DNA from: Heligmosomoides polygyrus polygyrus
Lineage: Eukaryota > Nematoda > Chromadorea > Rhabditida > Heligmosomidae
DNA length: 64,000 nucleotides
NCBI GenBank assembly: GCA_947396885.1
Contig: OX377201.1
Coordinates: 21,615,923-21,679,922, forward strand
Reading direction: 5' to 3'
Shown here: in pieces, positions 31,960 to 43,400 of the stretch
How the letters are laid out: every line of letters starts with the position of its first letter
Position numbering within the stretch: the first letter of the stretch is position 1
The notes under the pieces: generated by a model
Databases searched by the model: none
Told to the model about the DNA's origin: nothing
Seen by the model: the letters and a program-made list of their open reading frames with translations, nothing else
Translations under genes and position numbers: made by a program

Positions 31960-32204
31960 TAATTGGAAGGTCACATTCCGGCATATAAAAGAGCTGGCGT
32001 TTGCCCGTCTGTCCGATTATCCAAAGTCTTCCAGCTTTCGAACGGGCTTCCGACTTTAAACGACTCTATCGATCTCTTCAAAGAGCTGACTTTTTGAGAC
32101 GCGAAAAATGAATATCGATTGGTGGCTGTACAACTGTCCATGTTCGGCTTTCTGCGAACCTTGGCATGTTGACTCAGACAAATACGTTATTTTAAAGGGT
32201 GGTT
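31960..32204. other. no recognisable gene
   Basis: Short unique-looking stretch between the RTE tail and the tRNA-like fragment. Nothing supported. Confidence 0.4.
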
Positions 32205-32335
32205 TGGTTGGCCATGGAGCTCGAACCATTGACTTGGATCAAGGTGAACTCGACAGCCGACGACCCTCACTATTAGTATAAGGCCCCAGGGCCCCGAGTG
32301 CGCTACCACGCATCCACTCTACTAGTAGACTTACT
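32205..32335 (-). mobile_element. tRNA-derived fragment, second SINE type
   Basis: The minus strand shows GCGTGGTAGCGCACTCGG (A-box-like) and, about 80 bases on, ATGGTTCGAGCTCC (B-box-like with one extra base). This is unlike family A. No tail or duplication found. Confidence 0.45.
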
Positions 32336-32639
32336 TTAGCACGTTGGCGACGGTGGGAACCGATCTCGTGTCACATACTTTACTTTACTTTACTTTATTA
32401 GGACGTGAACAAACGACGTAAAATGTTCACGTATGAAATAACATGAAAAAATCTACTAATTAGGAAACAAGCATAGGTAAAAGCCCCGATTGGGCAATAG
32501 AGGTATATCTTTGAAAAGAAAAAGAACTATAACAGAAAGCAGAATAAAACAGCACTAACGATAAGTAGACGGCGAGAAAACACAAATCGGAATGAGGTGA
32601 AGGAAGGTTATAAACTGAGATTGGGAATTGAAATTTAAG

Positions 32640-34895
32640 GAGATTGCAATCGACTGTCAAGATACCTTTTAAAACAACTTATGGACATCTGCAGCGCTCC
32701 CTCCTTCACGAAGGGACGGAACAACCGCAGAGTTCTATGAGAAAAGAAGCTCGACCTGATCCGACTTTTTGCTACGGAGTCGGAGAGTCTTACCAGGATA
32801 CTATCTCAACGGTAGGTCGGAACGGCGCAAGAGCTGTATATGGGCAGAACCGCCTTTCCCTGGGAAGTAACAAACTGCAGGTATCTCGACCCCAATACAA
32901 TTCTGCGCAGAGTTAGGGGCGACGGAAGCGCGTGTTGGTTAGCCTTCCTTCCCTGGTAATGGTATCGCTATGTGCGAAACGGAAGAAGTCCGCGATGTGA
33001 ACTCTAGCTATGCCTTTGAGAATTTTGAACAACATAATGATATCGCTTTTAGTTCTTCTCCTCCTAAGTGACGACAGCCCCATTTGTCGAGCTCTGTTAG
33101 CACCGTTAGGAATTAGGAAGTAATCGAGATTGAAACATCTAATAACCATTTTTCGTGTGAAGTTGTTTTGGACGCTCTCCAGAAGATCGATATCTTTCTT
33201 TTTTAAGGGATTGAAAACAGTGTACCATTTTCAACTACTGAGCGAATGTATGTTTCGTAGGCACCTATCAGGACCTTTGGGTTCCTTGATTTTAAAGTTT
33301 TAAATAAGTTGTACGTTCTGCCCATTGCCTTGTTTACTATCATTTTCATATGATCAGAGAAGTCAAGTGAGGTATTAATGAGGAAACCTAGATCGCGTGC
33401 CACGTCGGCAGTAGAGAGTATGTTGCCATTTATATGATAAGTTGGAATGTAGAAATTGGTGCGGTGTGTAATAGGTACAACAAATGTTTTTTCTACAGAG
33501 AGAGGTAACTCCTATTGAGTTGACCATTCGCTGATGTAATCAATAGCTGCCTGAAGTCTTGCGGAATCGGCAGGAGATTTAATGACTTTATATATCTTTA
33601 GGTCGTCCGCATAAATTTTGCATATAATATCCAGTGATTCAATGTTGGAAGGAATTTCAAAAGTATAAATGAGAAATAGTATGGGTGACAGCACTCCACC
33701 CTGAGGCAGACCGCTGCTAGTTTGATGAACCGTAGAGAAAGCCTTTCCAACACGAACCTGATACGATCTATTCGAAAGGAAACCGCTTATCCACTTCACT
33801 ATTGTTGGGTGAATCCCAACCAACTTCAGCTTGTCAATTAATTTCGCATGAGGAATCTTATCGAATGCCTTCTTAAAGTCGAAATAAACTACATCTACTT
33901 TTTGTTGAGACTCGATAGCCCTACTCCAGTCATTTAAAGATGAGAGTACCGCAAGTTCTGCCGATCGTCCTTTTAAGAAACCAAACTGATTAGGTGAAAT
34001 GATATCGTGCGCTTCTATATGCGATAACGCGCTTCCTCACAATTTTTTCAAAAACACGAGCAAAAATTGATATAATACTGACTGGACGGTAGTTGCTTGG
34101 ATCATTTGACAATGTTTTCTTTGGTATAGGAGTGACCAGAGCATGCCTCCACCGTGAAGGCACCTCTCCCCTCATCATGCTTAAATTGAAAATATACTCA
34201 ATAGGATAGCCTAGCCATGCAGCTATGTTTTTAACAAAGAACAGAGGAATGAAGTCTGGAGTGAGAGAATAGGATGATGGCCAACTTTGAATCAGTTCCA
34301 CGATTTCCTCTTTGTAGAACCAAACACCACAGGTCATTCCGGGAAACTGTTGCGCGACGGAACAGACAGGAGATGAGCCTGTTATATGCTTGTTGTATGC
34401 TTTGCTGAAGGACTTGGCGAGAAGTTCTGCCTTCTCTGCGTCAGTTATAGCAGCCGTGCTATCTTCGGAAACTAGTGATGGCACGGGTTTGTTCCTGCCT
34501 GACCGCAAACTAATATACCTGAAAAACTTGGACCGATCCTTGGATTCAACTACCTTCCTTTCTAAATGAGCGAAATATTTATGCATAGCGTTTTCCGTTT
34601 TTTCATTAACTCTTTTGTAGCTATCCCAGTTGTAAGCACAATCCTTGGTAACGGAGTACCTCCAAACCGTACTAAGGAAATTAAGTTTTCTTATTAGGTA
34701 GTCCGGCAGAAACCTCTGGCCTACGCGACATTTACGCCAGGGTACAAAAAGATCTATAGTGTGGTGTAACACAGCAATAAAGACTTCATACGCATCATCC
34801 ACGGCGGTACATGAACCGAAAGAGCCTATGCAGTCAACATCATTAAGGTGCTTCTGGATGTCGCTCTGCGCTCTTGAAGTCTCGTTTCCACTCAA
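32640..34895 (-). pseudogene. CR1-like ORF2 reverse transcriptase and C-terminus
   Basis: The frame at 34895-33990 holds the thumb-proximal N-terminal region and RT motif 1-2 (RWRHALVTPIPKK, DPSNYRPVSIISIFARVFEK). After a frameshift near 33990 the next part is decayed, then 33823-33512 has SGLPQGGVLSPILFLIYTF and the catalytic IYADDLKIYK. 33403-33203 has ARDLGFLINTSLDF; 33149-32913 has VIRCFNLDYFLIPNG. The very end (HRTLRLFRPFVKEG region) can be traced to 32640. The catalytic YADD is intact in this copy even though the ORF is broken. Confidence 0.85.
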
Positions 34896-34985
34896 TCGCT
34901 TCCGATAAAGAAGTAAGGTTTAATTCAAAGTCGATGGCCGAATGGTCGCTGTTCCCAATGGGAGCTGACACTATTGTATTTTTTA

Positions 34986-35592
34986 CTAAGGAATCGTCAT
35001 TACAGAAAACAAGATCCAGAAAAGTATTGACTCTAATAGGAGACTTAACCAGCTGTTTAAAATTATGGTATCTAGAAAGTCAAGAAAGTCCTGACATTTT
35101 TTAGGGTAGCCGTCTTTCGTGGTCTTGATTAAGTCGGGAAGATTGAAATCGCCTAAGAGAATACATGGATACTCTGAGCTTGCAAAATCACTCAAGGCCT
35201 TAATTAACTGGTGGGTATCACTTGTACAACAGTCTGGGGCTCTATACACAAGTATAGTTCTAATGCATTTTGTATCTATAGCGACGTTACATACTAGAAG
35301 CTCATAGGAGTTGCAGACGGATTCCTTATAGACGACATGAGCTGAATAATGTTTTTTAAATTAAAAGCGTAACGCCGCCGCCCTTCTTTTGCATTCTATC
35401 GCAACGAATTCCAACATATTGCCTACTAGCAACTCCAAGGAGTGGATCGAGGTCAATTTTTGAACTTAACCAGGACACTGTAAGAAAAGCCAGATCATAT
35501 TCGTGCTTGCATAGAATAGCTGCGACAGAATCGGCATTCCTGACCAGCGACCTCACATTAGAAGTATACAGCTGACAGATGAAAAGCGACAA
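34986..35592 (-). pseudogene. CR1-like ORF2 endonuclease (EEP fold) remnant
   Basis: Two pieces on the minus strand: YTSNVRSLVRNADSVAAIL and CKHEYDLAFLTVSWLSSK at 35592-35356 (the 'N-x-RSL' and degraded 'E-T-W-L' blocks of apurinic-like endonucleases), and YRAPDCC with ILLGDFNLPDL at 35249-34986 (the GDFN catalytic block). This enzyme nicks target DNA to prime reverse transcription. Frameshifts near 35350-35250 separate the pieces, and the glutamate of ETWL is replaced by V. Confidence 0.75.
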
Positions 35593-35614
35593 GCATAAAG
35601 AGACCTACGAAATG

Positions 35615-36470
35615 TCAGCGGTTTACCAAGCTATGAGCTGGAGAGCTTTCACTCTCAGGTAGACGAGATGAAGGAGATTTCTGTATTGACATCTGAGACT
35701 CAGGAAGATAAGAGCAGTCACCACGAGTAGGAAAAATTTTCTTATTGCTCCGTTCATTGCGCAAACGAATGCTCTCTTCCAGTGTTAATGATTTGCGTAT
35801 AAATACGCCTTTAAAAGGAGAGAAAACGTAGGCGTGATGCACGTTGCAAAACTTGCTCTTGGAAGCGACTAGTAGGTAACACAACCTTTAGTAAACGCGG
35901 AGAGCTTCTACCCATTCGGTAGACACTTACGGGTAAATAACCAACACCAAGGAAATAGAGAATTCTCCCAACAGAGCTCAGATCCCAAAACAACTGATTG
36001 ATGGAGTTATTTTCGCAATTCTCAGGAGCATGGGATACAACTATTGACCTTTTGAGGTCCGGATCAATGTTAGATTCTACAGAAGGAACGGCCTCAGGAC
36101 GTTTAGGAAAGACTGATGCAGTTGTAAGAGATGAGTTAGGATTGGACAAATTTTGAGAAGCAACAGGCTGACATGAAGCACTTTCCTTCCTAAGTTTACT
36201 GATTTCTTCAAGTAACTCTTGAATGCGTTTGCTCGCGTCCCTGTTCTCCTCTAGAAGCTCCTTGATGCGCAGGTGTGCCTTCCTGTTCTCCTGCTTCAAA
36301 TCCATGATACAGTTCACAACTAGCCTTATGTGATCGGGAAAGTCCTGTCGTTCGGTTAGTGCCCTCAGACGATCCAGTGGTGAAACTTCCCGATCAGTGT
36401 GTTTTATGCGGCTCCGCTTGACCTGGCAGACTGGAACAGATGAGGAGCGCGGCGAAAAGACCATGACCAA
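35615..36470 (-). pseudogene. CR1-like ORF1 protein (coiled-coil type)
   Basis: From the ATG at 36470 the frame is open for 219 residues, then shifts near 35811-35884 and continues (ESIRLRNERSNKKIFPTRG). Residues about 45-95 are rich in Leu, Glu and Lys with heptad-like spacing (NCIMDLKQENRKAHLRIKEL, LLEEISKLRKES), which suggests a coiled coil for trimerisation. Residues 140-219 (RSIVVSHAPEN, PRLLKVVLPTSRFQEQVL) look like the RNA-binding middle part of LINE ORF1 proteins. ORF1 proteins coat the element RNA. The assignment rests on position and character, not on a strong motif. Confidence 0.65.
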
Positions 36471-36840
36471 CGAGGATTGCAGAAGGCAATCAGAGAAATC
36501 GGATAATCTTAGAGCTCACTCCTTCACGGCAAGGGCAGGCTCCGCATATCTAACGTTAAGGAGTACTATAAATCCAACGCAAGACAATTATCAATTGTTT
36601 AAAAGACTTGCTGAGAGAGCCCTCCTCAAACACTGATGTCGTGTTTTTGTTTTTGTTTTGTTCTGCGTGCATGTTACGGTACCTTTCGTTTTTTCTTCCT
36701 TTTTTCTGTTTTAGTTGAACAATTGTACCAGTTTTACACCGCTTTGATTTTTGTCACTATCTACCTGTTCGGTTGGGTGGCAACCGTGTTTGTTGTTGTA
36801 TCTCACGTCCATCTTAAATGGTCGTAATAAACTATTACTA
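36455..36840 (+). mobile_element. LINE 3' end of another family
   Basis: The plus strand encodes a typical non-LTR ORF2 tail, RAHSFTARAGSAYLTLRSTI then FKRLAERALLKH, with a stop at 36634. It is followed by a T-rich 3' UTR and the tail 'taataaactattactattactat' at 36824-36847. It sits head to head with the 5' end of the minus-strand CR1-like element. Confidence 0.7.
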
Positions 36841-36847
36841 TTACTAT

Positions 36848-37458
36848 AATCAATCAGCCGGGAGCAAAGAATCTTCACCTCAGGAGGTGGCAACGTAGAC
36901 GACAAAATTCTATCTTCTTGCCACTGGAGACACCACGTTGGAGTTGAAGGCGAAATACAGCAGAATCGGAGCAGCTGTGCCGGCGAGTTGGTGACAGAAG
37001 TAGAAAATAATGGCAGAAATCAGTCAGGTCGGGAAATCGGCGAGAGCAGTTTGAGGCCCGACCACCCACGGCCGTTGCAGACGTGTCACAGTCTTGTAAT
37101 TCTTTTTTCTAGTTCGATTCAAAACGTTTTTGTTATATGTACTTCATATTTAGACACTGTTGTAAAAAGGGATGGTCTACGGAGACAATATTTGGTTACT
37201 GAAATAGTGAGCTTTTCGACAAGTAATGAGTTCAATTAACAAACAAATCTCGGCGTTGCAAGAAGTCGATTGGTCCCCGCGCCAGCGCCAGACAAGCGAA
37301 AAGCGCCGTCCTGAACATGTTAAACTTCCAACGTTTTTTAGAGACAACATAAAGGCAACCATGCTGAATTCCTACCCCTGAAGCGCTTTAATTCCATTTT
37401 GAACTGATAATCGCCGTTCTGCGTTCATAACGACAGTTGCTACCAACATCTGATGTCC
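36848..37458. other. upstream region of the receptor gene
   Basis: No coding pattern or transposon motif was found. It should contain the promoter of the receptor gene, but no TATA box or defined motif can be claimed. Confidence 0.35.
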
Positions 37459-37465
37459 TTTTCAG
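37459..37465 (+). promoter_or_regulatory. candidate trans-splice acceptor (spliced-leader site)
   Basis: CTTTTCAG ends five bases before the ATG at 37471. A strong TTTTCAG this close to the start codon, with no upstream coding exon found, is the usual picture of spliced-leader addition in nematodes. It could instead be an ordinary acceptor if a 5' exon was missed. Confidence 0.6.
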
Positions 37466-37470
37466 GTGGA

Positions 37471-40400
37471 ATGGACGTTGAGGCAACCACAGGGCTGCGT
37501 GTCTTTGCGTCACTTCTTATTCTGATTCCTGCTATGATTGGGTTGGCACTGCATTCGCTGCTTGCTTTCACATTCTACAGGGTACAATACAAACCTGAAT
37601 TGATGCGATTCCTATAGTGTTTCGTTGCACTTTGTAGGGGTGGAAGACGTTTGGAGAGGTGAGCTTCTATGTCATTACTGTTCAACTGCAATGGTGTGAT
37701 GTCTGCGCCCTTCTACTGGATGTCTACGTTGCTTTTCCGCTAATCTTAACTGGAAATCAGGTACTAGTTGCTTCATCAATGCTTCATTTTGTTTTTCGTT
37801 CGACCTGTCTTGTTCTGCCAGCGAAGCTCATTATTAACATTATACCGGTATCCCTTTAGTTTACCAGCGATTGGTGTAAGATAAGCCATGTTGCGCCTAT
37901 TTGGATTATTTTCTACTAGGCTCTCCATTCGGAATGCTACCATAACGTATAATCTGTCAGCATTAACACAATCCCGCCACGGCACCTATCACGGGGACGG
38001 TCATGACATTCAAACGCCTCTCACCAGGGAAGGGGCATGGGATCATCTCTTCATCCTTCTAGCTCACCCACCCCGCCCCCCCCCCCCCCCCAAAATGTTG
38101 TGACCCTCTTATGCGGAACTGAAGGCCGTAGATGAGAGCGGCGGCGATGTCCGTTCCTCCACATGGGGCCACCATTAAATGGCTTGCCAAAGCTGAACAC
38201 GGATACTCGAGTGCAGGCGACAGGCCCTTGTGGCAGGTCGGCCTATGGAGAACCTATATCACATCGCATGGTTTATGGCGTTATTTGTTCGTGGAGATAT
38301 TTCTACGGCGTTCACGGGAGCCGATACGCGCTGGCAAGGCTCGGCTGGTATTAGAATTGTGCGAGGGTCCTTGATGCAAGGACGGCATCGGAGGGGAGGG
38401 GGAGGGGGAGGACAACTGAGCTAGTCCGGAAATCCCCAAATGTGAGAAATACTCGCAACGCTGAATGTGGGTACGTTGTAGGTCCTGCAAGGCAATGCAG
38501 CGAAGGAAGATTGGCTTCCGTGTGGTGCAGGAGACGAGATGGTCCTGTTGTAAGTAGAGCGACAGCGGCCGAGGGTTCAAGGTCAGTCTATGCGGCAGTC
38601 CAGGGACCACCAGCGGTGTTGGCATGATCATCTCCGAAAGTTTGCGAGATGGGATTGCAAGCGTGGAACGTTGCAGTGACCGTTTGATGAAGAGCGTTAT
38701 AAATATAATCTTTTAAGCGTAGCTAAGCAGGACAACTGTGATCTGGAAGACGAAGAACAGTTCTGTGGACTGCTCAAATTACCGTATAATCCGATTGCTT
38801 TAGTACAGTATGAATATCTTCTAGCGAATTGTGAATGGCTGTTTCGCAAGATCGTCCTGTTCTCGACCAACCAGTGCGGCGTCGTAGCGGGTTGTGGCAC
38901 CACCGATGCCATGCATGTCCATCTTCTTGTAGAAAGACATCACAAGGAAGAAAAACCGCTGCATCTTGCTTTTCTCTTCTTGGAGAAAGCATACGATAGT
39001 GCACCGCGTGAGGCCATTAAGGTAGACAGCACTGTGTTCTCGAAGAGTTTATTGGCCATTCTTTAATCTTATTCTTTATTCTTGGATTGGGCGCGCGTAG
39101 CGCAGTCGGAGGAGGCGCGACTGTCGCGTGCACCCGATACCAGGTTCCTGGTTCGGATTTCCCCCAGGCCAACCAAGCCTTCCATCTCTCCGGGGTTGGT
39201 GAATTGGTACCAGACTTGTCTGAGAAGGATAAAGCGCTGACTTGTTCGTCGGCTGGCCACCGCAAGTCATTGTATAGCCAAATATGCATTCATGTCGCCT
39301 CCACGACATCCCGTAGAAGTAGAATGCGTGGCGCATCCTAGAAGGGATTAAGTAACGCCGTCCTTTATCCTTTATCCTTTTATCCTTGGGTTCAAGTGCG
39401 AGTGCGAGGAACACCGACGGAGTTTCCGATCTCTGTCGGTGCTCACCAAGGCTCCGCGCTTTGTCCACTTTTTTGTTGTCATAATGAATGCAATTTCGAG
39501 AGACCTTCGGAAGCCTGCTCGTTGAATGTGGCGTAATGCTTGCTAGCGACGACAGAGCCGAACTCGAGCGACAAGTGCAAACTTGATGTGACGGTATTGC
39601 AATGTTGGGCTCAAGCAAAACGTCGAAAAATCAGAGCGGTTGACGACAGATATTTAGTAAATGAGGCTGCATCCTTATTAATGAAGCACGATTTTTTTAA
39701 AAGATTAGTGACACTGCGCACACTCCCTCGAGCAACACATTTCATGTACCTTTGATTTGGGATTGCGTCCAGTGGTGGTTTTATGTTCGAGGTGAGCTCT
39801 CGCGTAGGGGCAACATTGTCCAAATGGCGCTCAATGGCAGGCGTTTTAGCGACTGGAAGATATCAGAACGTCTTAAATCTACAAGACACATATCTACGAA
39901 ACCATAATCCTACCAGTAGCGATCTACGATGCTGAATGCTCGCCTGCAACGAAAGTGGTTGAGAGCCGCTTCAGCATAATGGAGACGAAAATGCTACCTT
40001 GGACTGCTGGTGTCACGCCTTAGGACTACATTCGCAAGGTCTCAGTAAGTTAAAGGGCTGGCGTCGCTCCAGTTGCCGAAAAGCTTCATGAGGCTCGCCT
40101 ACTGCGATATGTCCGTGTTTGTCGTGGGAATGGTGACACCGTTCGGAAGATTGGCCTTGATACAACATAGAGTGGAAAACAGCTTGAAGTGCGGCTTAAG
40201 CAACGCTAAATAGACGCGCATATGGAGAGTTTACGAAAAAATCTAATGGACTGATGAACCGAATGTTCGCAACTCTTGAGCAAGTCGCTTCAGTATCTGC
40301 TAAAATTAAAGCCGTTGTGGACCAGCTTGCGGCGTGAAGAAATCAAGGCTGAGAAGAACACGCCCAAGTAGCAGTTCCGTTTTCTTCAATGCTATCTATT

Positions 40401-43400
40401 TCAAAGTAATTGCCCTAATCCATTAGCTTATATTTATGACTCATTGTCATTGAATTTTTTTGCTCAAGATGAATTTCATGTGACCCTCTTTGAAATTTTT
40501 CAATTCACCAGCCCCAGTAATTAAACATTTTTTGAAACTAAATAAATTTTTTTCCAGAGAAAATTGTAAGCTAAAAATAGTTTCAAAGTGCATGAATGCA
40601 GCAATTATTTCTTGAAGCAAAACAAGACATTGCGCAGTGCACTTAACTAGATCGTCGCGATTTTTAATTAATTGACAAAAAAAATTGTGCGTGCGTAGAA
40701 CAACACAGATACAAACGGTACAACTGAGAGAGATTTAAAAATACACATATCTCTACAAATAGTTGTTTCAAGTAGGCAACATTACACTATCAATCAATTA
40801 AAAATCGAGACAAGTTAGTAGAATGCATTGCGTTATTTTAGCGCACTTATTGAATGCTGCTTTTTTGTGCTTTAAAACAAAATTTGTGTAATATTTCGCT
40901 CAAAAATCAAAATGCTATAAAATTTTAAACAGTGGGCTAGTTTTGTTAAAGGATTTGAATTAAAAAAGCTAAAGAAAGTCTTATCAAATTTTCGAAGAAC
41001 AAAAATTATCCTAATCGTGTTGGACAGTCTTTTGTTAAATCTGGAAGAAACTCGGTTTAATGCTGAAAGTAGCAGAAGAAGATAGAAGCTTCAAAATAGC
41101 TTCTACAACAAAGACTGAATCTAGCAGACTGTTTATGACAGTGTCACGTCTTTCCTTGGAGCAAGACTTTGTGCGTGAGTGTCGAGTTCAATTCAGTAAA
41201 AGACACAAAGGATCCTTCCACGTCAGCAAGTTCATGATAGCGTAATTTGGAAAGGAGTTGACTGTTGCATTCGGCTAAAATCGATTTAAGGCTCTGCTCC
41301 GCCCAAGCTCAACAAGCATCCAACTCGTCGGAGTCAATGAATTGGTACCAAACGTGAAAGGGAAGAAAAACACTGAACTGCCTATCGACTGGTCATCAGA
41401 AATTATTGTCTCGTGCTCTTCTCGTGAGCTACGCTACTACGCACCCCCCCCCCCCATCTCGTTATTTTGTCCGAATACCAAGAAGATTTCAATTTGCTTC
41501 TACTATGCTAAAACACCCATAGTTCAAAAACTGGTTAACAGTGGTTGTACCCTTTATTTTTCTCAACTGTCCTTTATAGTCGACCACTCCTTTATTTGTT
41601 TGGGATACACAAAGCGCGAGTTCCCAAGTCGAGTAAAACTGAAGTGGCGGTGGATTCTAAAGGAAATAGTAGGATAGTACCTTTCGTTTAATAAATGAGC
41701 TCATGTGTCCAAAACTCTCTGTTACATTATCTGTTTTCCAGCAATGCTTTTCTTTAGTACATGGGAGATAGCATAGCATTGTACTATGGTCCACTGGTTT
41801 TCGAGAGTATTGCCTTCAATGGCTTATTCCTATTCTCGTTTGTTTTGAGCTCTAACAGATTTCTATTATTCGTCGTACCTAAGCTGCACAATATGCTATT
41901 TACCGTTCGTGGAACACGCATGTAAGTTGTGTATTTTGCAGATGTTCTCCATGATATGGTGTTCCTTTTGTTGCGTGTTTCAGCATTTCTTTACTTACCT
42001 GGATTTACGTTCTCTTGTTCATTGCGCTATCTAATGTATGCGGATGTAGAAAACAATTCAATAAAGACGGTACGTTTTGCAGATGTGAAAAATTATTCCA
42101 AGGCGAAAGTTGATACATATTTTGCGTATCAGAAGGGATATTGATTGCCGTCCTCTGTTATATTTACTATACCGACAACTTTATCTCAAAACACAACAGC
42201 ATAGTATAACGACATAAAGCTAGGAAGTAGAAGAGTCAAATGTGCAGTAATTCTCACAAAAATGTTTAAAAAAGAAAAGGAGCCATCAAGTATCAGCAAA
42301 TGCAGACGAAAGTTGACGCCCATCTAGAAACTATCAGAGCGAGTCAAAGCGTAATAGTTTCTTAAACTTTCTTTTTAGGAGGGTCGTGGAAAAGTAGTTT
42401 TCCTGAAATCACCATATAACAAAAAATTGCCTGAAAATGAAAAGACGATATGAACATGCTTAAGATCCAGATTTGTCAAAATACTTACAAAAATTGAGTT
42501 TATCTAGACTACACGATTTAGTAAATCGGTTTTTCATTTAGCGGGCTAGCTCTCTTTATGCCATACAATAAATATGTATTCTAGTTTTCCTCAAAAAAAT
42601 GTCAAGGAATGTTTGGTTCAGAAACTCACCGCCTTGCGTATGCAGAGATAACTTTCCATGATGTTTTTTTTTAGTTTGGTACAACAGTTGCTTTACTATT
42701 TTCTCATAGAGTATGAAGCCACAACTAATCATAAAAGGATTAACATTAAATAAGCAGCAAGAAGAATTAAAAATGAAAAAAAAAAACAAAGGAAAAGTCA
42801 ACTTACCTGAACTGTTAGATGTGAAGTCACACTAGTCGCAAAAGAATAAGAATACCAAGTAGTTAGAATACAGGCAGAAAAAGGTAAAAAGTCATTAGAA
42901 AGCAACCAACAGTGATTAACTAATAATGGGAAGTCTATTAAAGACATTGGTGAAAAGCATGAAATAAAAACAAAAATTTTTGATGACAAATCATAAAACC
43001 TCATTTGCCCGTGATCCTGTACGTAATCAGCTCCCTCTTTTGAACCATGTTGAAATTGAGAAAGAAACCCGACGGGTAGATGGGAGGGAAACCAAAAACC
43101 AAGACACAAAATCACTTTGAAAGGATGATGGAAAAAGGCTATTTTAACACATCTTTTTGGAATGTGTCGTGCAGCATATCCTAAGTCAATTAGACTCTAC
43201 AGTAGGCTTTAGGAGTAGCTTATGGTTTGAAAAACCAGAAACCTGACAAAGAGTAAGTTAATATAATGCATAACAAGAGGTGCCTATGATTTAATAATTG
43301 AAAAGAAAGATGTATGCCAAGAAAGTTTTAAAAACTATGAAAACAACATGAAACTTTGATGGACTTCCACTGTCTGATTAATATGCGTTGCGAAATCCGA

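Larger units (their letters stand above)
32376..36470 (-). mobile_element. nearly full-length CR1-like LINE
   Basis: Read on the minus strand from 36470: an ORF1-like protein, an endonuclease, a reverse transcriptase, a conserved C-terminus, a 3' UTR and a tail AATAAAGTAAAGTAAAG at 32376-32402. It is about 4.1 kb, close to what a CR1-type element of nematodes would need. Several frameshifts and stops (about 35600, 35330, 34960, 33990, 33500, 33200, 32910) prevent expression as one protein. A relative of the 17.2-kb element, but a separate subfamily by tail and sequence. Confidence 0.88.

Noticed and set aside
32395..32640. CR1-like 3' UTR frame on the minus strand at 32460-32660 as a gene
   Set aside because: Lies between the ORF2 stop region and the tail of the CR1-like element; no coding features.
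42070..42130. Extending receptor exon 4 past 42069 through 'gtacgttttgcag'
   Set aside because: A 13-nt intron is impossible, and a consistent-phase exon with TTTCAG acceptor exists at 43945.
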